From Lingula anatina (taxonomy: Eukaryota > Brachiopoda > Lingulata > Lingulida > Lingulidae), in assembly GCF_001039355.2 (NCBI RefSeq), contig NW_019775480.1, positions 1 to 62,000 on the forward strand: 62,000 nucleotides of DNA, read 5' to 3'. Shown piece by piece: positions 1-14,672 of this stretch. The notes under the pieces are model-generated. The model saw only the letters and a list, made by a program, of their open reading frames with translations. It was not told the origin of the DNA and made no database searches. Each line of letters opens with the position of its first letter. The first letter of the stretch is position 1. The position numbers and the translations under genes were made by a program.

Positions 1-3000
1 GACATCAATCACCTTAACAGTTATCTGCCTTGGGACAACATGGTCCCCACTTTAGCTAATGGGTTTCTTTATGGGTATCAGCACATTTCCAACTCACATC
101 CCACTTAATGGACCTTGGTGTAAATTTTTGGCCTAATTCTTTCTACTATTGAGTAAATAAATTACAGTATATCTTATTTTTTATTAATAAAAACAGTTTG
201 AAAACCACAATCTATTTAAAAGAAACAATCGTATATTTAACTGTAAATTTTAGAAATCTTTTTACAAATTTTATTAGTATTGTGATTAAACTGATGTAAT
301 TTTCATATTTTCTCACCAAATAAAGTATCTTCCAATTTGTTTTAGTCAAATATTTTTCTGTCATCTGAAAAACCATCCCTTCATAGGAATGTTTCAGTAA
401 CAGTGACAAAATTAAAGATACAAATGTATACTTCGAATAAATGTTCTATATTAGTCAAAAGAACAATCACAATAATTGTCATTTTTAGGGTATATCAATG
501 AAAAATGTGAAATATCTATTTGGATTTGAAACATACTCTGCACATGTACATTGGAGACCTCTAAATTTAGGTCCAGGCCTAAATAATGACAGCAATCACT
601 GACTACATCTGAAGAAAAATATTGATATGCAAGTTCAATTAAAATAATATCAATCAAGCTGAATGAAGAATGCACACATATTCAGGAAGTAGAAGAAACC
701 CTGGCATCTGTGGCCTGAAGAATCGTGCGAGCTTGTACAAACTAACACACTATGTTTGTTGTCATATCATACATCTTTGTGTAAAGAAAGAAAATCTCAG
801 GTATTAGAGGGGCAGGTGGTGATGTTTGCCGCCCTTTATATCAACTTACTAGAGGTCTGCCTCTAAACAAAGATTGGCGCGTGCCTCTAATCAAACCAAG
901 ACAATAACTCCACCTTATGGACAGCCAACAATCTTCTAGTGTTGATTACAAATAATTCCATTCATATTACAGTACACAATATTGTGAGAGGGCAGCCTAA
1001 GTTCTCAATATAACTGACCCAGACAAAGGAATCTAATAATGTACACTATTTAGCAGTTTTGTATGGGTAATATCAATGAAAATCAGGTCTTGCCATATGG
1101 CTATATACTTGAACTCAATGGCCATCTTAGAAATCAATAGAATAGACATGGCCCATGTCTTTATCATAACTGTATTACACTCAACAGTCTTCAGATCAAT
1201 ATACTGATTCGCATCCTTCGTAGGACTTAATCTTGTTAAATGGGTAAGAAAGCTTGCTTCCTGTAAAATCACCACTGCGTCCAAATTTCTCTCTGGCTAT
1301 TGTTCTTGGTTCCGTGGGAACAGGCTGACGTGTGACCAGAGGAGTTAATTATAGAGAAGTAGTGCTAGTTCAAATATTTCACTCTGGGAGACAAATTTGT
1401 AGTCTAAGAAAAGGAAATTGCAACCATTATAAAGAACATGCCATTCACTGTTGAGTACAGTTGAATTTATTTTCCTTTCATAATTTCCTGCTGTACTAAG
1501 GATCAGAGGGTTGAAGTTCCCACAATTTAAATATTGCATTACACAGTTATGATATTTAAACCATTTCAATTGAAGTGAATGTACATGAAGGCCTATGGGG
1601 AAGATAAATTGTAGATTTACTATTATATTCCAACTCTTAAATAAAATTTAACAAATGAATGAATTAATAAATGAAAATAGTTAATGTGAATTTTACAAAG
1701 AGAATAATTTTAGAAAACATAGTTCATGTATTTTTATGTAATTTCAAATAGAGATTTTGGTGTTTTTCAATCCAGGATACATGTTCTGTAGTAAAACAAG
1801 TCTGCAGTAAAATGAAGAATCATCCATATACAATAATAGTAAATAACTCTGCAGTAAAACAAAACGGGTTGAGACTAAAACCACAAAGGGTACAGTAAAG
1901 GTGGTGGTACAATTAAGAATCACCATCTAAAATAAGAGTCATTTTTTACTTTTGTTAAACAACACAATACATGTCCCTGTACGCTTATTTACAGGTAAGT
2001 GTTCTACTACTTATTCATCTTGGTTCAAAGTAAACAAATATTGTCAGTCTTAAAGTTGAAACAACTTCTGTCGATATACATATGCTCTTTTGTAAAGCCA
2101 TCCAAAGTTGTCTGTATTGCTGCAACACATGAAGTGTAGGTGGGGTGGTCCAAACACTGATGTTCACATGTCATATACAGAACTGAAAATTACAAAAAGG
2201 GAGCTTCTGGTATATTTTCAAGAAGCCATCAAAAAATATTAAATAATTTACACTTGGATAAGGATTTGGGTAACCATAAATTAATCATAACATATGAAGT
2301 GTGGAACAGAGAAAAACAAAGCAAACGAGCAAAAATCTATTAAAATTTGTGAATAAATTTGAAGCTTTATGGGCTGCCACTTAGCAACCCTAGATATATA
2401 CCTTGTTTAATTCTAATGGTTAAATGTTAAATCAAATCAAATGTCTGAAATAACAATTATTTGCCAAAAAAAAAAAAAAAATCAATAACCAATTATCACA
2501 GTGACAAGACTGCAGGCATAGAGCAGAAGTAAATTGTGTAAATGGCATAGATTCAATTAAAAGAAATGTTACAAAAACAAAATGCTACTTTACCAAAATG
2601 CTACTAAAAAAAGGTACATTTTCAAATATGATCAGACTTAATGCATTATTGGCGTGGAATGCTTCATCATCAGAAATGGATTTTTATTGTACTTTCAATA
2701 CTTCTGCCAGAATGCCTTATGTCATCATCACCTAATTCATTGAAAACACTTTATCCAAATGTGTTTTCCAGATTATTTTCAAAAATCTTAATGAGTGAAA
2801 ATCACTACCATCTCTTGACTTAAAAGTTTCTATGCCCCATCTCAAATTCAGAAGTAACATGCATGTATTTTCAATAGCTTATCTAATATGTTTCAAGCAC
2901 ACATTTGTAAGTCAATTTGCTTTTATTGAATTTGTCCCCCTTTTTAAATATGTACTGCAATGGACTAGTGATAGATAGCACAAAGTCATGTGTTCATTTC

Positions 3001-5812
3001 AAATTTAGAAAAGGGTAGGGTGGGTAAAATGGTCATCAAATTAATCTCTTCCTCACTTAATAGAAAACCCCAGATCTCCCTATTAGTGCCCCTGTGTGTT
3101 ATCTCAACATATAGATTTGGAGTCCATCTAACTAGCTACCAGACAATTTTATTGACTTTTGTTATCATTTTGGTCTTAACTTCTTTGCTTACAAAGAATT
3201 GGGCTCTTATTATAGCTGACCAACCGAAAAGAACAATTGGACAAATTGGAAAAATAGACTTCTGTAATGTCGGCTGCCAAGTTCACCATTGGATGAACCC
3301 CTTTAGCATAAAAAAGTATGGGAAATTTTCTACTTGAACTTTTGCTCATCTGCTGGATGCAATGGATCATGACATGAATGCTTTCTGATTATATCTCATG
3401 CATTTATTACCATATGGCCGCTATAATCAGAAAGCTATACTCCCTATACTTAAAACCAGTGCATGTGAACATAAGTTTTTACATCAACTTAAAAATTTGG
3501 TATCATTCATGTATGATAGGTTACATTCTATATTTAGTAATGCAGAATTTGAGTGTCTACAGCTAGATGGATTAAATTCATATTGCGTATAAATAAATTG
3601 CCATGGGGACAAAAATTATAAATAAGTGAATCACACACGTACATTTGCTACCTGTGCTTCTTTGTATTTTAAGTTCTCCATTCTCAGTTTTATGTAACAT
3701 CTTTAGCTATCTGAATGCAGGAACTATCTTTCCATGTCCTAATTTACTCCCAACAAAAATCAATAATCCATTTTCAGATAGAGCCTCTGATTCAATTTGA
3801 TAAGCTTTTAGGTTTGAAATAAATCCTGCTGCACACAGTGGCCCTGGGGAAACAATTGCCTCTTCAATCAAAACAACACACAATTTACGTCCATGCATGT
3901 AGGTGTAGATTTTTTAACCTGAAGTTTGTTCAATATACATTAGGCTGTGGCCATTAATGCCTTTTACATGTTATGTGACTGATACAAGTACAGTATTTGC
4001 ATTGTGGATGTCACTGTTCTGAAACATTTTTTTGATAATTTAACTTATCTCTGCAAATCAGTTTATACTAATTTTTCATGTAAAGCATTTCTTCTACTTA
4101 GACCAGTGTCTTTCCTTCCCAAACTATTGTTCCATGACAACAAATCTTGGTGCACTGCCAGGTTGAACATGTTAACAACACCTAAGTGGTATATCTACAA
4201 TCATGGAAATTGTGTTGGTGAAAGAAAACATTGATTAAAGTTGTTAAGCTGATAGCATTGATCCTCCGTCCCACTGGCCAAGTGTGGTTACTTCACACCC
4301 CTCTTGCACAACAGTCTTCTGTCACAGATATAGTATGTGTATTCTAAACAAAATTCTCATTCCTTCACGAGTTTACACAATTAGACTACAGGAGGGCATT
4401 TTTTCTTATTATTCTAATAAAATTTAAATGTTTTAAGAGTTATGAGGCAAAATTACATGCTTGTCATAAATATCCACTACTTATCATTATGCTGACATTT
4501 TGAGAATATTCAGGCCCTTATATATGTATGTCAGACAACTAACTAGTGAGACAACCCAATAAAAACACTTTCACTCAATTGAATATTTTGCGATAGCTTC
4601 CTGGGTGCTAATTTCTTTTCTACTGCTGCCCACATACATAAAACACAGAACTTCAATTCCATTAAAACTCTTACATGTGTCTATTGAATAAATGGCTGGC
4701 TATAATTACCCCCAGGAATTACTTGGTTCCATCAGCTTCTGACATGAGACAGACATTCTGTGCCATGGGAATCAACAACACATGCAGTGAGCATGCCGCT
4801 AGATATGAGTTCCTGAGTTAGTCCAGCATGGGGACTTAGAAAAGATGGTTTGATTTGCATGATCCTGTATTGAAAAAAAGTTAAGATACGTTGGTCATGC
4901 AGGATGGCAAATGTCCATCCAGGCCTACACAATGAGAGAGTCAATGTTCTGTTTTATCCAGTGGTATGATTTCACATTATTAAGAGAAAATAAAATCTAA
5001 TTCTGTGTGGACCTGCAGCCATATATAATTACTGTAATTACTTGATCTTTTCAATGGGAAAAATTGTGAATTCTACAGGAAAAATGAAAACTTTGTTTCT
5101 CATCACTTCTTGGCCATCCTTTTTTTAGGATAAAACTCTATGTGTAACCCTAATTTTTGCCCCAAGGAATAAAGAGAAGCATATATACACAGTTTCACCA
5201 AATTCCTAATTTCATATTTTAATTATTTTCATCATAATAATGTGACAAAAAATACAAAATATCTTAAAAAATCATTTAAATTTCACTATATCAGCTCTAA
5301 GTGGCTAGAAAAACACTCAAATGTGAAAGGCTAGCAATTTTCTTTACTGGAAGTGGGGATAAATTACAGTAAATGAGGAGCTTTACAAAAAGTTGGACCT
5401 TTAGTGATGTAGCATAGAAATGCACTCAGCAGGTGCTCTCAACTGACTTATAATCTGGTTACTTCTGATAAAGATGTCCTGCAGAATTTGGCGATTGTAT
5501 ATGACAGCAAGTATTGAACTGAATAATAACGTGATGCAATAGCAGCTGGGATCCCTAGCTTACTCCACCACTACTGCATTCAATAATATTCTATGGAGTT
5601 GAACTTCAACTGACAGGAACTGCAATGGATGTGATAATCACTATATATATGACAAGTTTCCATTTTTTTCTGTTGTTAAAAAGCATATTTTAACTGATCC
5701 ACTTTTCAGATTTTATTGTTTTGTTAAAACGCAAGTGAACAAAGATACAAATTTATACTCTTCCGTATTACTCTTGTGAAAATTATAAAAAACTCTATGG
5801 AAATATCCCTTT

Positions 5813-6070
5813 AACAGGTCTTATCAACTGATTAGGCTTTTACTAACACTACCCACAGATCTTTCAGCACTAACACCCATATTTACCACATAACCCACAA
5901 ATTAACCAGCACTACCAGAGCAGATGAATGTTAGTGCTAGGCATCGCTTTGTTGGTGTTAAATAATTGTACAGTGTGTTGGTTAATTCATGGGTTTTGTG
6001 GTTAATATGGGCGTGCTAAAAGATCTGCAGTTTGTGTTAGTAAATGCTTTATCCATTTATAAGGCCTGTT
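5813..6070. mobile_element. MITE-like inverted-repeat element 1
   Basis: 258 bp whose two halves are inverted copies of about 100 bp. The left arm begins AACAGGTCTTAT and the right arm, read in reverse, begins AACAGGCCTTAT. Both include TTTACTAACAC, CAGATCTTT and ACCCA blocks. TTAA occurs at both ends (5811-5814, 6070-6073), which would fit a piggyBac-type target site but may be chance. There is no coding capacity. Confidence 0.75.
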
Positions 6071-8458
6071 TAAGTTGTAGTTACCACAATTATTCCAGAA
6101 TGAGACTACAATGATGTGAAATTTGGCAGAGACAGCAACAGAGAGACTGTAGCAGACTCAGGAGTACAAATTTTGGAGATTCAATATGTACAAGAAAAAC
6201 CTAAAAAGTTTAATAATGAAATAAAATGAAGGAAAGAAGGACTTAATAAGGCAGCAAATAAAAGGATTGTTCATTCATTTGATCAATTTGACCACTGAAA
6301 AAACATTTGAAAATTAATCATATAACAAAATTTATTTCACTAGAAATCTTGCACAAAATATACAGAAAGTAATAAGAAATTCATGGTAAAAAGTAGATCA
6401 TTTCTTATGTGACTCAACATGTTATTTTAACCAATGTAACATGGCCTTTGACTCCTTCATTAAAGGGCCTAAATCAGACTCAATGTTGACATCGTAACTT
6501 CAAAAGCTCAGATTCGGATGCCATAATGACTGAAATGTCTTGCTTCATTGGTTCAAAATTTTTAGAAATCTATTTTCCAACTGTTATAATATTGCCTCCA
6601 CAATCAGAACTATATATTCAGATAAAATTATATCTCTCCTAAGGCATCCAAGGAAACAAGTCAGACAATCTATTGATTCAGGCTTAAAAGTGTGTTTTCT
6701 AGCACAGGTCATCATCCTCAGCCAAGGACAAAGATGCAAGCATCTATACAAATTAAGATTCCACCTGATAACAAAAGATTGCAGTCAGACTGCTCTTAAA
6801 GCCCAGTGAGAGAACACGTTTATGATTATGCTAGGTTATATACGCACACATGGGCCTTGTTGCTAAATTCTTTTTTCCCCTTCTCATTGTCATAATTTCA
6901 TCACATCGCAACCTATATGTAAATATTTGTTTGGTGAAAATAAGATTGAATAACTGAATCAGTTGGTATTTTCTGCTGATTAGTAATAGTGGAACACATT
7001 TTACAGTTGTATGCTATATATAGAATCATTGACCCAAACAAGTACCGTTGCTTATAATGTGATTTCTTTTGCCTGTTTCATATAAAAACTCTATGTTGAA
7101 AAATATTTTGACCTGATATAGTGATGATTAACCTAGTATGTGAAGTCTCAAATGATTGAAACCTAACATCCCCTGTTCCTTCTAATATTTCAAATCCTTT
7201 CCTTAATTGCAGCTTCTACAGGAAAACAAGTCAATGATAATGAGACACATGTGACAGTGGCAGATATTTCCCTGTCAGAGCTTATGAAATGACATGGGAA
7301 CTGTTGATTTCTCCCAATTATCCTTGCAAACAATAAGCTGAGCTTGTACTTAATTATTTTCCCTGAGCTCATTATTTGCAAGAATATACTTCTTTTTAAA
7401 GGTGATAGAGTATCTTCTTTTTCATTTTAAAACCAACTCTCTATAACTATCTACCTTAAACCTTTTAAACATTCTATATTTAATGAAATGTTGCACAAAT
7501 GTTTACAGTACTTCTTATCTACCAAGAATGTTCAGCACAATCAGAGCTTTCTTTGTTGTATCACAACTATCACATTTCTCACCCAGAAGCAATGGAGAAA
7601 CAAGAGAGGAAAATCTACTGCAAACACTTTTACCAACTTAAGCAAAAAACCTTTATAAAATGATGCATGTCTTTCAAATAAAATACAAATATTCCACTGA
7701 CCTAAATCATCACTATATTTGTGTATCAGACCTGCTAAAAGAAGTACCATTCAAAATAGTTATCTTATTTCATTTCCAGTACAAAAAGAAAGCATTCATA
7801 AGGATCCTTTCTATAGATATTTCAAATTTAAAAAAAGAATAGAAATAAATGTATGTAAACTTCAACCACTGGGTGCCATTCAATACACTAACAAATAAAT
7901 ATGTGGTAATTACTATATAAATTCCAGCAACATGTATTAATCATTTTATTTGAAAAAATGTTTTGTAAGTAATTCTTCAAATAAATGTTAAAAAAGAAAT
8001 AAATGTTAAAAAAGATAGTGACCCTGTGTGCGTCAGAAAGTATACTGTTGTGTCTGGGTATGAAAAGTTGCAAAAACTAAAACATAAGAAAAAGTGAGTC
8101 ATCTGGAAAATTCATGTAATTATAGAAATTTGAAGGGAGAAGAATTGCAAGCCACGAGTAGGTGCAAGGTCGAAAACCAAAAAGGTAGTACAGGTTGGCT
8201 TGCAGGTAGAATACCTTTGTTCTTTATCAGATAGAATGTGAAAGACATACAATGTGAATTAGACCTTGATATAGTGATAAAATCCTGGAAACTTCAGCAA
8301 TTTAGGTTTTGTTAAATAGAGGATTAAAATACTATGGGTGCCTCTACAACAAAATTTTTCTCAAATCACTTTGTACTCAGTTACAAGAACTTAATCACTA
8401 TATCTAAAGTAGGAAACAAATCATGTGGCTGTTTCCAACAATTTATGCAGATGAGGTT

Positions 8459-8765
8459 CAGGCCTACCCAACTACCAGACTAGGCACCAAACGATCCTGA
8501 ATTCACCGGTCCACACTACCCGTTTTCAAGGTGTGCATCAGTACGTTCTTCGAAGTATCAGAAGCTACACCGCTCTTGCCTAGTATGCGATGTGATAGTG
8601 ATTCTCAGCAGGGTTGGAAAGTAGTGCATCTCATCTCAAAATTTGTTCCGAGGTATGATACTGTGAAATGCGTGCTGACACACACCTTGAAAACAGGTAG
8701 CGTGGTCCGATATACCGGTGAATTCAGGATCATTCAGTGCCGAGTCTGGTAGTTGGATAGGCCTG
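8459..8765. mobile_element. MITE-like inverted-repeat element 2, beside CELF exon 3
   Basis: 307 bp with arms of about 100 bp. Left CAGGCCTACCCAACTACCAG and right (reversed) CAGGCCTATCCAACTACCAG are 19/20 identical, and similarity continues through GATCCTGAATTCACCGGT and GTTTTCAAGGTGTG. A 5-bp direct repeat, AGGTT, flanks it (8454-8458, 8766-8770). It lies 154 bp from CELF exon 3, inside intron 3. Confidence 0.8.
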
Positions 8766-8918
8766 AGGTTATTTTAATGGCATCTTTTTGCTGAGCACAT
8801 GGTAAACCCAGAAGCAATTGTTGTGAAACTACTTATTATGTTCACTTTTGTGTCATTGCAAGTTCGAATAACTGAGTGCCAATGTCGACATTGTAACATC
8901 CAATCTAGTAACACATAC

Positions 8919-8967
8919 CTGCTCTACTTTCACTGTCTGCAGGCTTCACTTGGATTGGACGGTTCAT
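8919..8967 (-). CDS. CELF4: CELF coding exon 3 (RRM1-RRM2 linker)
   Basis: A 49-bp exon between TCTTTCAG| and GCAG|GTATGT, encoding [16 protein letters not shown] plus one base. [13 protein letters not shown] is a signature of CELF proteins, where the end of RRM1 joins the short linker to RRM2. It sits 25 kb from exon 2 and 154 bp from an inverted-repeat element (8459-8765). The next exon expected (135 bp, RRM2 beginning near KLFVGML) was not found in the remaining 8.9 kb. Confidence 0.95.
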
Positions 8968-11045
8968 CTGAAAGAGTAAAATAAATAATTGACATATGCA
9001 TCTTGTATGCAATTTACATACTATTATATAACTTAATTTTTTAGTAAAACAAATATCAAGAAATTAGACTGAATGATTAATTTTACAAGCTTGTAGCTAT
9101 TGAAAGATTTCAGCATTACATCCTTTTATCTGGGTTTCCTAATTAGCTCCGAGTAGTTATTTGAGCTGAAAGTGAAGCAAATAATGGGTGGATTGAAACT
9201 GATCAGATTTTTAGGTTATAAGCCAAACAGTGTCACAATCACGACTGTATTAGAGGCATTAGGATCTGAACTGTTCCTGACACATGATCCTCTCTAAGTA
9301 GTCAGAGATATGAGATAATATTGCCCTACATTTTCAAAGATTTCTTCTGATTTTTCTTTATAATCACATAGTAGTATTTCCAATAATAATAATGTAAATG
9401 AATGAAAAAGGTGCATGACAAAAAATTGAAACAAAAGATGTTTATTTCCTTCTTTCAGAGTACTGTGATAATATCCTGTGGTACAATAATACTCCAATCA
9501 AACTGTCATTGCTGATCAACAAGAAGCATGACACTTGTTATGAAACCAATGCAGCATCTCTAAAAGCAAGTACAGGGATGAATCCTGATGAAATGTCTGA
9601 AAAACAGAAACCTTTCTTCTGCCACAAATGGCACAAATGGTGCTTCTCCAGTCTATAAACGCAATGTGATGGAAGTATCAGATGATGGAAGTATCAGAAA
9701 TAATGATCTTTTTGTAGGTATATGGGTCATTATCAGCTCACTACATATCACACATCACATGATTCCTGGACTTGGGTAAAAACTACTCTGTATACCTGGG
9801 AAAAAACCTGCACCTCTTTAAAAGTTCTTGGAAACAGTTGGCACAGAAATTGCTACCAAACCAAACTACTTGCACTTACATTTATAAACGAAACCCTCAA
9901 TCTATAATTTCAGTTCTGAAATAGATCTGGCAACCTGTGGACATTAAAAACTTAACTGTACCAATCAAAGAAAAAATTACATACATATGTCACATGTGAG
10001 AAATGACTTAAATCAAAATTTTTTGCATGCTGTCATCACACTATGAAACCAGACCAAGCATCTCCACTATGTCTGGTGCTGTATTAAAATTAATACCATT
10101 GCGCTCATATCCCGAATGAAAAGGGTTTAACCAATCTTCTTGTTCTACATTTGGAGATTCAACTAATAAATTATTTTTGTGTCATTAAAAAAATTTTATT
10201 AGTTCTTAGTTTTATTGCTCAAAATCAGGGCTTAAATAAATACATTCAACTTTGTATCTCTTTATACATGTATATCCTGACATGACTCTAAATTGTATTC
10301 CACATTGAAATGTGAAATTATTGTGGTCCAGCATTTTTTTCCTCAAAGACCTGCTATAAATAGTAAAACTTTAACATATGTAATAAATGAAAACACAGAA
10401 AACAACATTGGAATTAATTTGTTAAGCTATTTCAAGTGTAAATCAAGAATATCTTTAAAATCTTTAGATATTTTCAATACATTGTCACCTAGCTTTCAAC
10501 CTGACACCAGAGTCTTAAAAAAAAAAAAAAAAATTTCATACCTGATTTGGTCCATCTCAGACAATGGTACATATGCATGCCAGGTCCTCACAGGCAACAA
10601 TGTTTCACCTTTTCACAATGTATTTTTCCAAGCAATTAACTAGGACCAAATTATCATAGACGCTGCTAAAGCTGAGAGCACCTGCAGAACTCTCAGCACA
10701 GATAATGATAACAATCACCAAGGCTAGTTGGTTGGGCTTTAATTTCCGTTTTCCAACACATCTCCTGACAGGATGGACAAATATTCTAAAGGTGACGTAA
10801 AGAGAGCATGACACTGAATAAAGAAAACAATGAACCCTTTCTTTTTTACAAAAATAATAATAATAAATAAATAAATGATAAATAAAAAATTGGGGAAATT
10901 TCTGGACAATGATATTGTCCTATATAACTGCATCTTATATTTTTTGCAGATGATCAAATGATCAAATCTGCACCATGATATGCCATTATATTATTAGAGC
11001 AATTCTGTATCTTCATAATTGTCATCAGACAATAATCATTTCCTT

Positions 11046-11111
<66 letters not shown>

Positions 11112-14100
11112 TTTTAGTCTAAAATCCAAAATATGTTCAAAAGACTTTACAGAATTTATAAAATTCACAATTAAAAGGAAAAAAAATACTAATGGTCATA
11201 AGATGAATAGAAGGATAATAGAAAAAATGTTAAAGGTAAAAATATAGATATATAAAAGGATAGGAAGTGAAAATCAAAACTATGAACTAAGAACAATTAT
11301 ACGTAAAAAGTAATCTCACAAGAGTTTAAAAATAATATTGCTTAAAAAGGTAGGTTTTAAGTTCCTTTTTAAAATGTCCTGTTGTCTAAGTTTGATGAGT
11401 AAATAATTCCTTGCTCTAGGTACTGCAATTTGAAAAGCTTTGTCACCGTATGACACCAATTTTGCCTTATAAGCCTTAAAAAGAAGGTGGCCACAGTTAA
11501 TCAAAATTGAATTCTCCACTGCTAAACAATTGGAATAAATCTATTTCTTTTGTCTAAGATGCATTTACTGAATGCAATTTTCTTCTATTGTACACTGCAT
11601 AAAAAAGCTTTGTATGAATAATTCACAAATGACAGATCTTCTTGTTTTCCAAATACAAAAAGTTTCAAAAGGAAGACCGCAACAATACCAGACCATATTG
11701 CACTAAATTCAGTTCTGAATAAGTTCTTAAACAGCAGTCTTCATTTTCTTTCATTATTCAACCAGTTACCAATCAGTGTTTTTCCTGGAAAATTTTCAAC
11801 CAAACCTATATTAGTAAAAATACTTGAACAAAACAAACTTCCCTGGGTGTTAATGACATGACAGATGAAACCTAATTCCTATTTCATCACATATGGCATC
11901 CCCTTTTACTTAGTGGTAAGATGCCTGAAACAGCTTAACCCAATTTGTTGTCTCCCTGCATGACTATGATAATTAACACACATACTCCATATCATTGTTC
12001 AATATTGAGTTTTGAAATTTGTCTTATGTAAAAAGGTATTGAAAAAGTCTATCAAAACATGTTGCATGTGTTAAGTTTACCACCAAGGGAACTGTCTGCA
12101 TTTCTGTAGGGAGGACTGCAGATTTTTTTTTTTTTTTTTTTGTTAAAAACTGAAAAACTCTTGTAACCAGATCAAAAGTATCAAACATTCTTTGGAAACT
12201 TACTGAATGTAAAAAACAAAACAAAATAAAAAAAAATGAACAGGATAAGGTTATTTGTTTAACTTTCAGGTTTCATTTATCCAAAGGAAAAAATATCATG
12301 GTTTGGATCATTTTCATTGCTTTGGAAAAAGACAGAAGAGAAATTAACAAAATGCCTGTCGAAACCAAAGGCAAGTGTTCAAAGGTTTATTCTATTATTA
12401 AAATGTTTAGTTAAACAGGTTCATTCAATTTCCCAGGAAAAATTAAAGATATCATACCTATGCTTTTTCAAGTGCATGCTGAGATAAAATTCAATTACCT
12501 AAACATGCCTCACTTTATTTCTGTGATTCATTAAAGACAAAGATGACAAAGAAGTATGTCAAACTTCATTTACAGCCCAACCCTCTGATACTATGGTTTC
12601 TTTTTTTACTTTGCCCAAAATGCACAGATTTTCTGAAAAACCTGGTCTTATACTGATGTGGTCAGCACATTGTCACATCACAAGAGACTAGAAAACATGC
12701 AAGAATCTGTAAGAGTTGGGGTTAACTTTTCAGTGATAAGGGAGCAACTCTTCAGGTATGGTCTGGGAATGTCACCAGCAATACACACAAGGTGCAAAAG
12801 TGATTGGAAAAACATGGTCAATTAATACAACAAAACTTCAGTTAAAGCAACCATACAATATCTGTAGATATCTTCTCTCAGCTACTATTTGCTGTTGCAC
12901 TAGCAACATAATTTTGAAAATTTTGTCAGCTTCATGCCTCTTGAAATATTAATTATTTTCAGTCACAAATTTTACTAATTTTGTCTGCCATTATCTCCTC
13001 TAAATTCCTTTAAATCTTTTTTGATTATACACTAAGTTACAAGACTTCAGCTATGTTTAAAAATACACATTCATTTTATATTGGACCTGTTCATTCACAC
13101 CACACCACTTCAGTAGAGATTTAGTCTGACACTGGGGAGGATCAATAAGAAAATCTGTGTAACTGCCTTAAGAATGGTTTACCTCAAGGGGATAATTTTC
13201 TAGCAATAGTAGCCCAGTTAAACTTGTTTAGCTGTACCCAGCAGATTGAGAAAATCTCATCTTATCAATAATATATGAACATAGCCAACTTTAGTAACAA
13301 TCCTTAAGACAAATGCAAAACCCATTTTGAGTTATAAATAAGATTTAAACAAAGCATTGACCTGTCAACTTTTCAAAATACAAATCTAATTATCTGTTTG
13401 AATTTTTTATGAAAAATACAGATTATATCATATAGAATCATTTATCACTTATCAGATGTCTGAAAATCAGCAAATTGGCCTCAGTCAAAGTCTATCATTG
13501 TATTATATTATATTATATTATATTATATTATATTATATTATATTATATTATATTATATTATATTATATTACCTAAACCAGAATGTCAATGTCCTCACAAG
13601 AGTTGCAACAATACTATCATTGAACATTGCCATCTTAGGCCTCATTCACATCAAGAAGAGCCGAGGCTCTACAAAGCCGAGAACTAAATATGGCAGTACA
13701 GTCAGGGTACAGTCATTAAATCTTGGCTCTATTGGGACGACGCGTGGGGAGATGGTGAGAGGCAGAGAGACCATTAAAGGATTAGGCGGTTTTCCTTTCA
13801 TGTACGTCCACCATATTTAGTTCACAGCTTTGTAGAGCCTCGGCTCTTCTCGATGTGAATGCGGCCTTTATGATCAAATGTTTTCTATTTTTCTGATTGG
13901 TCAAGAAGTTGGATGCAATGATGTTATTGGTCAACATTTTTTATCAGACCTTCAATTTACCAATATAAAATTAACCCACAACAATGGCATATTACAATAT
14001 AATATTGCAGTGCTTAAATTGTATCTTTATTATTCCACACCATAATGTACTTTTTTGTCTGTTATAGTCACTTCCTGTCAATATGCTGAAACAAGAAATG

Positions 14101-14630
14101 GATAGAACAAGGGCTCATCCTCAATATTCCATGTTTATTAATGAAAGAAAGAACCTCATTGCTGCCCTTCTACATTAAGTGTAGAATAAATAGTTTATGG
14201 AAGCTTAGAGGCCAATTTAAGCAACATCATTTATGCACAGAAAAGATAAATTGAGACAAATTTCTCATGGAAAGAGATAAAATATTGAACACATTCCCGA
14301 AACCAATATGATAACCAATATGATGTATCAGAGGAAAGGTGGAAACCAATTTTGATTCATAACTTAGGAAAAGATAACCTTAAAAGGGAGCTCATTTTAC
14401 TGAAATATCTAACCACTGTTCAATGAGTGGGCTTTAGCTCAGCAAAACAAATCATACACACACAGGTATATACTTGGACATCAATGGTATTAGTTTGTAG
14501 GCATTTCTGTTTAATTCTAAATATTCCATCTACCCATCTAGGAAATGCCACCATATTTAAAAACAATATAGTAAAGAAAAACAAGAGCTGTCACTGGTGT
14601 TGTTCACACACACACACACAGACACACACA

Positions 14631-14672
<42 letters not shown>

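Larger units (their letters stand above)
1..8918 (-). other. CELF intron 3 (partial): noncoding
   Basis: No exon was found. Short A-runs occur (for example 2467-2480). Two inverted-repeat elements are listed separately (5813-6070 and 8459-8765). A short direct duplication of 18 bp is near 7978-8015. Small ORFs here have random composition. Confidence 0.7.

Noticed and set aside
1-8918. CELF RRM2 exon
   Set aside because: I searched the minus strand for the RNP2 pattern KLFVGML and found no match; the exon is most likely beyond the left edge.
10293-10643. 116-residue open frame
   Set aside because: It passes through an A-run (poly-Lys), its composition is random, and it has no family resemblance.
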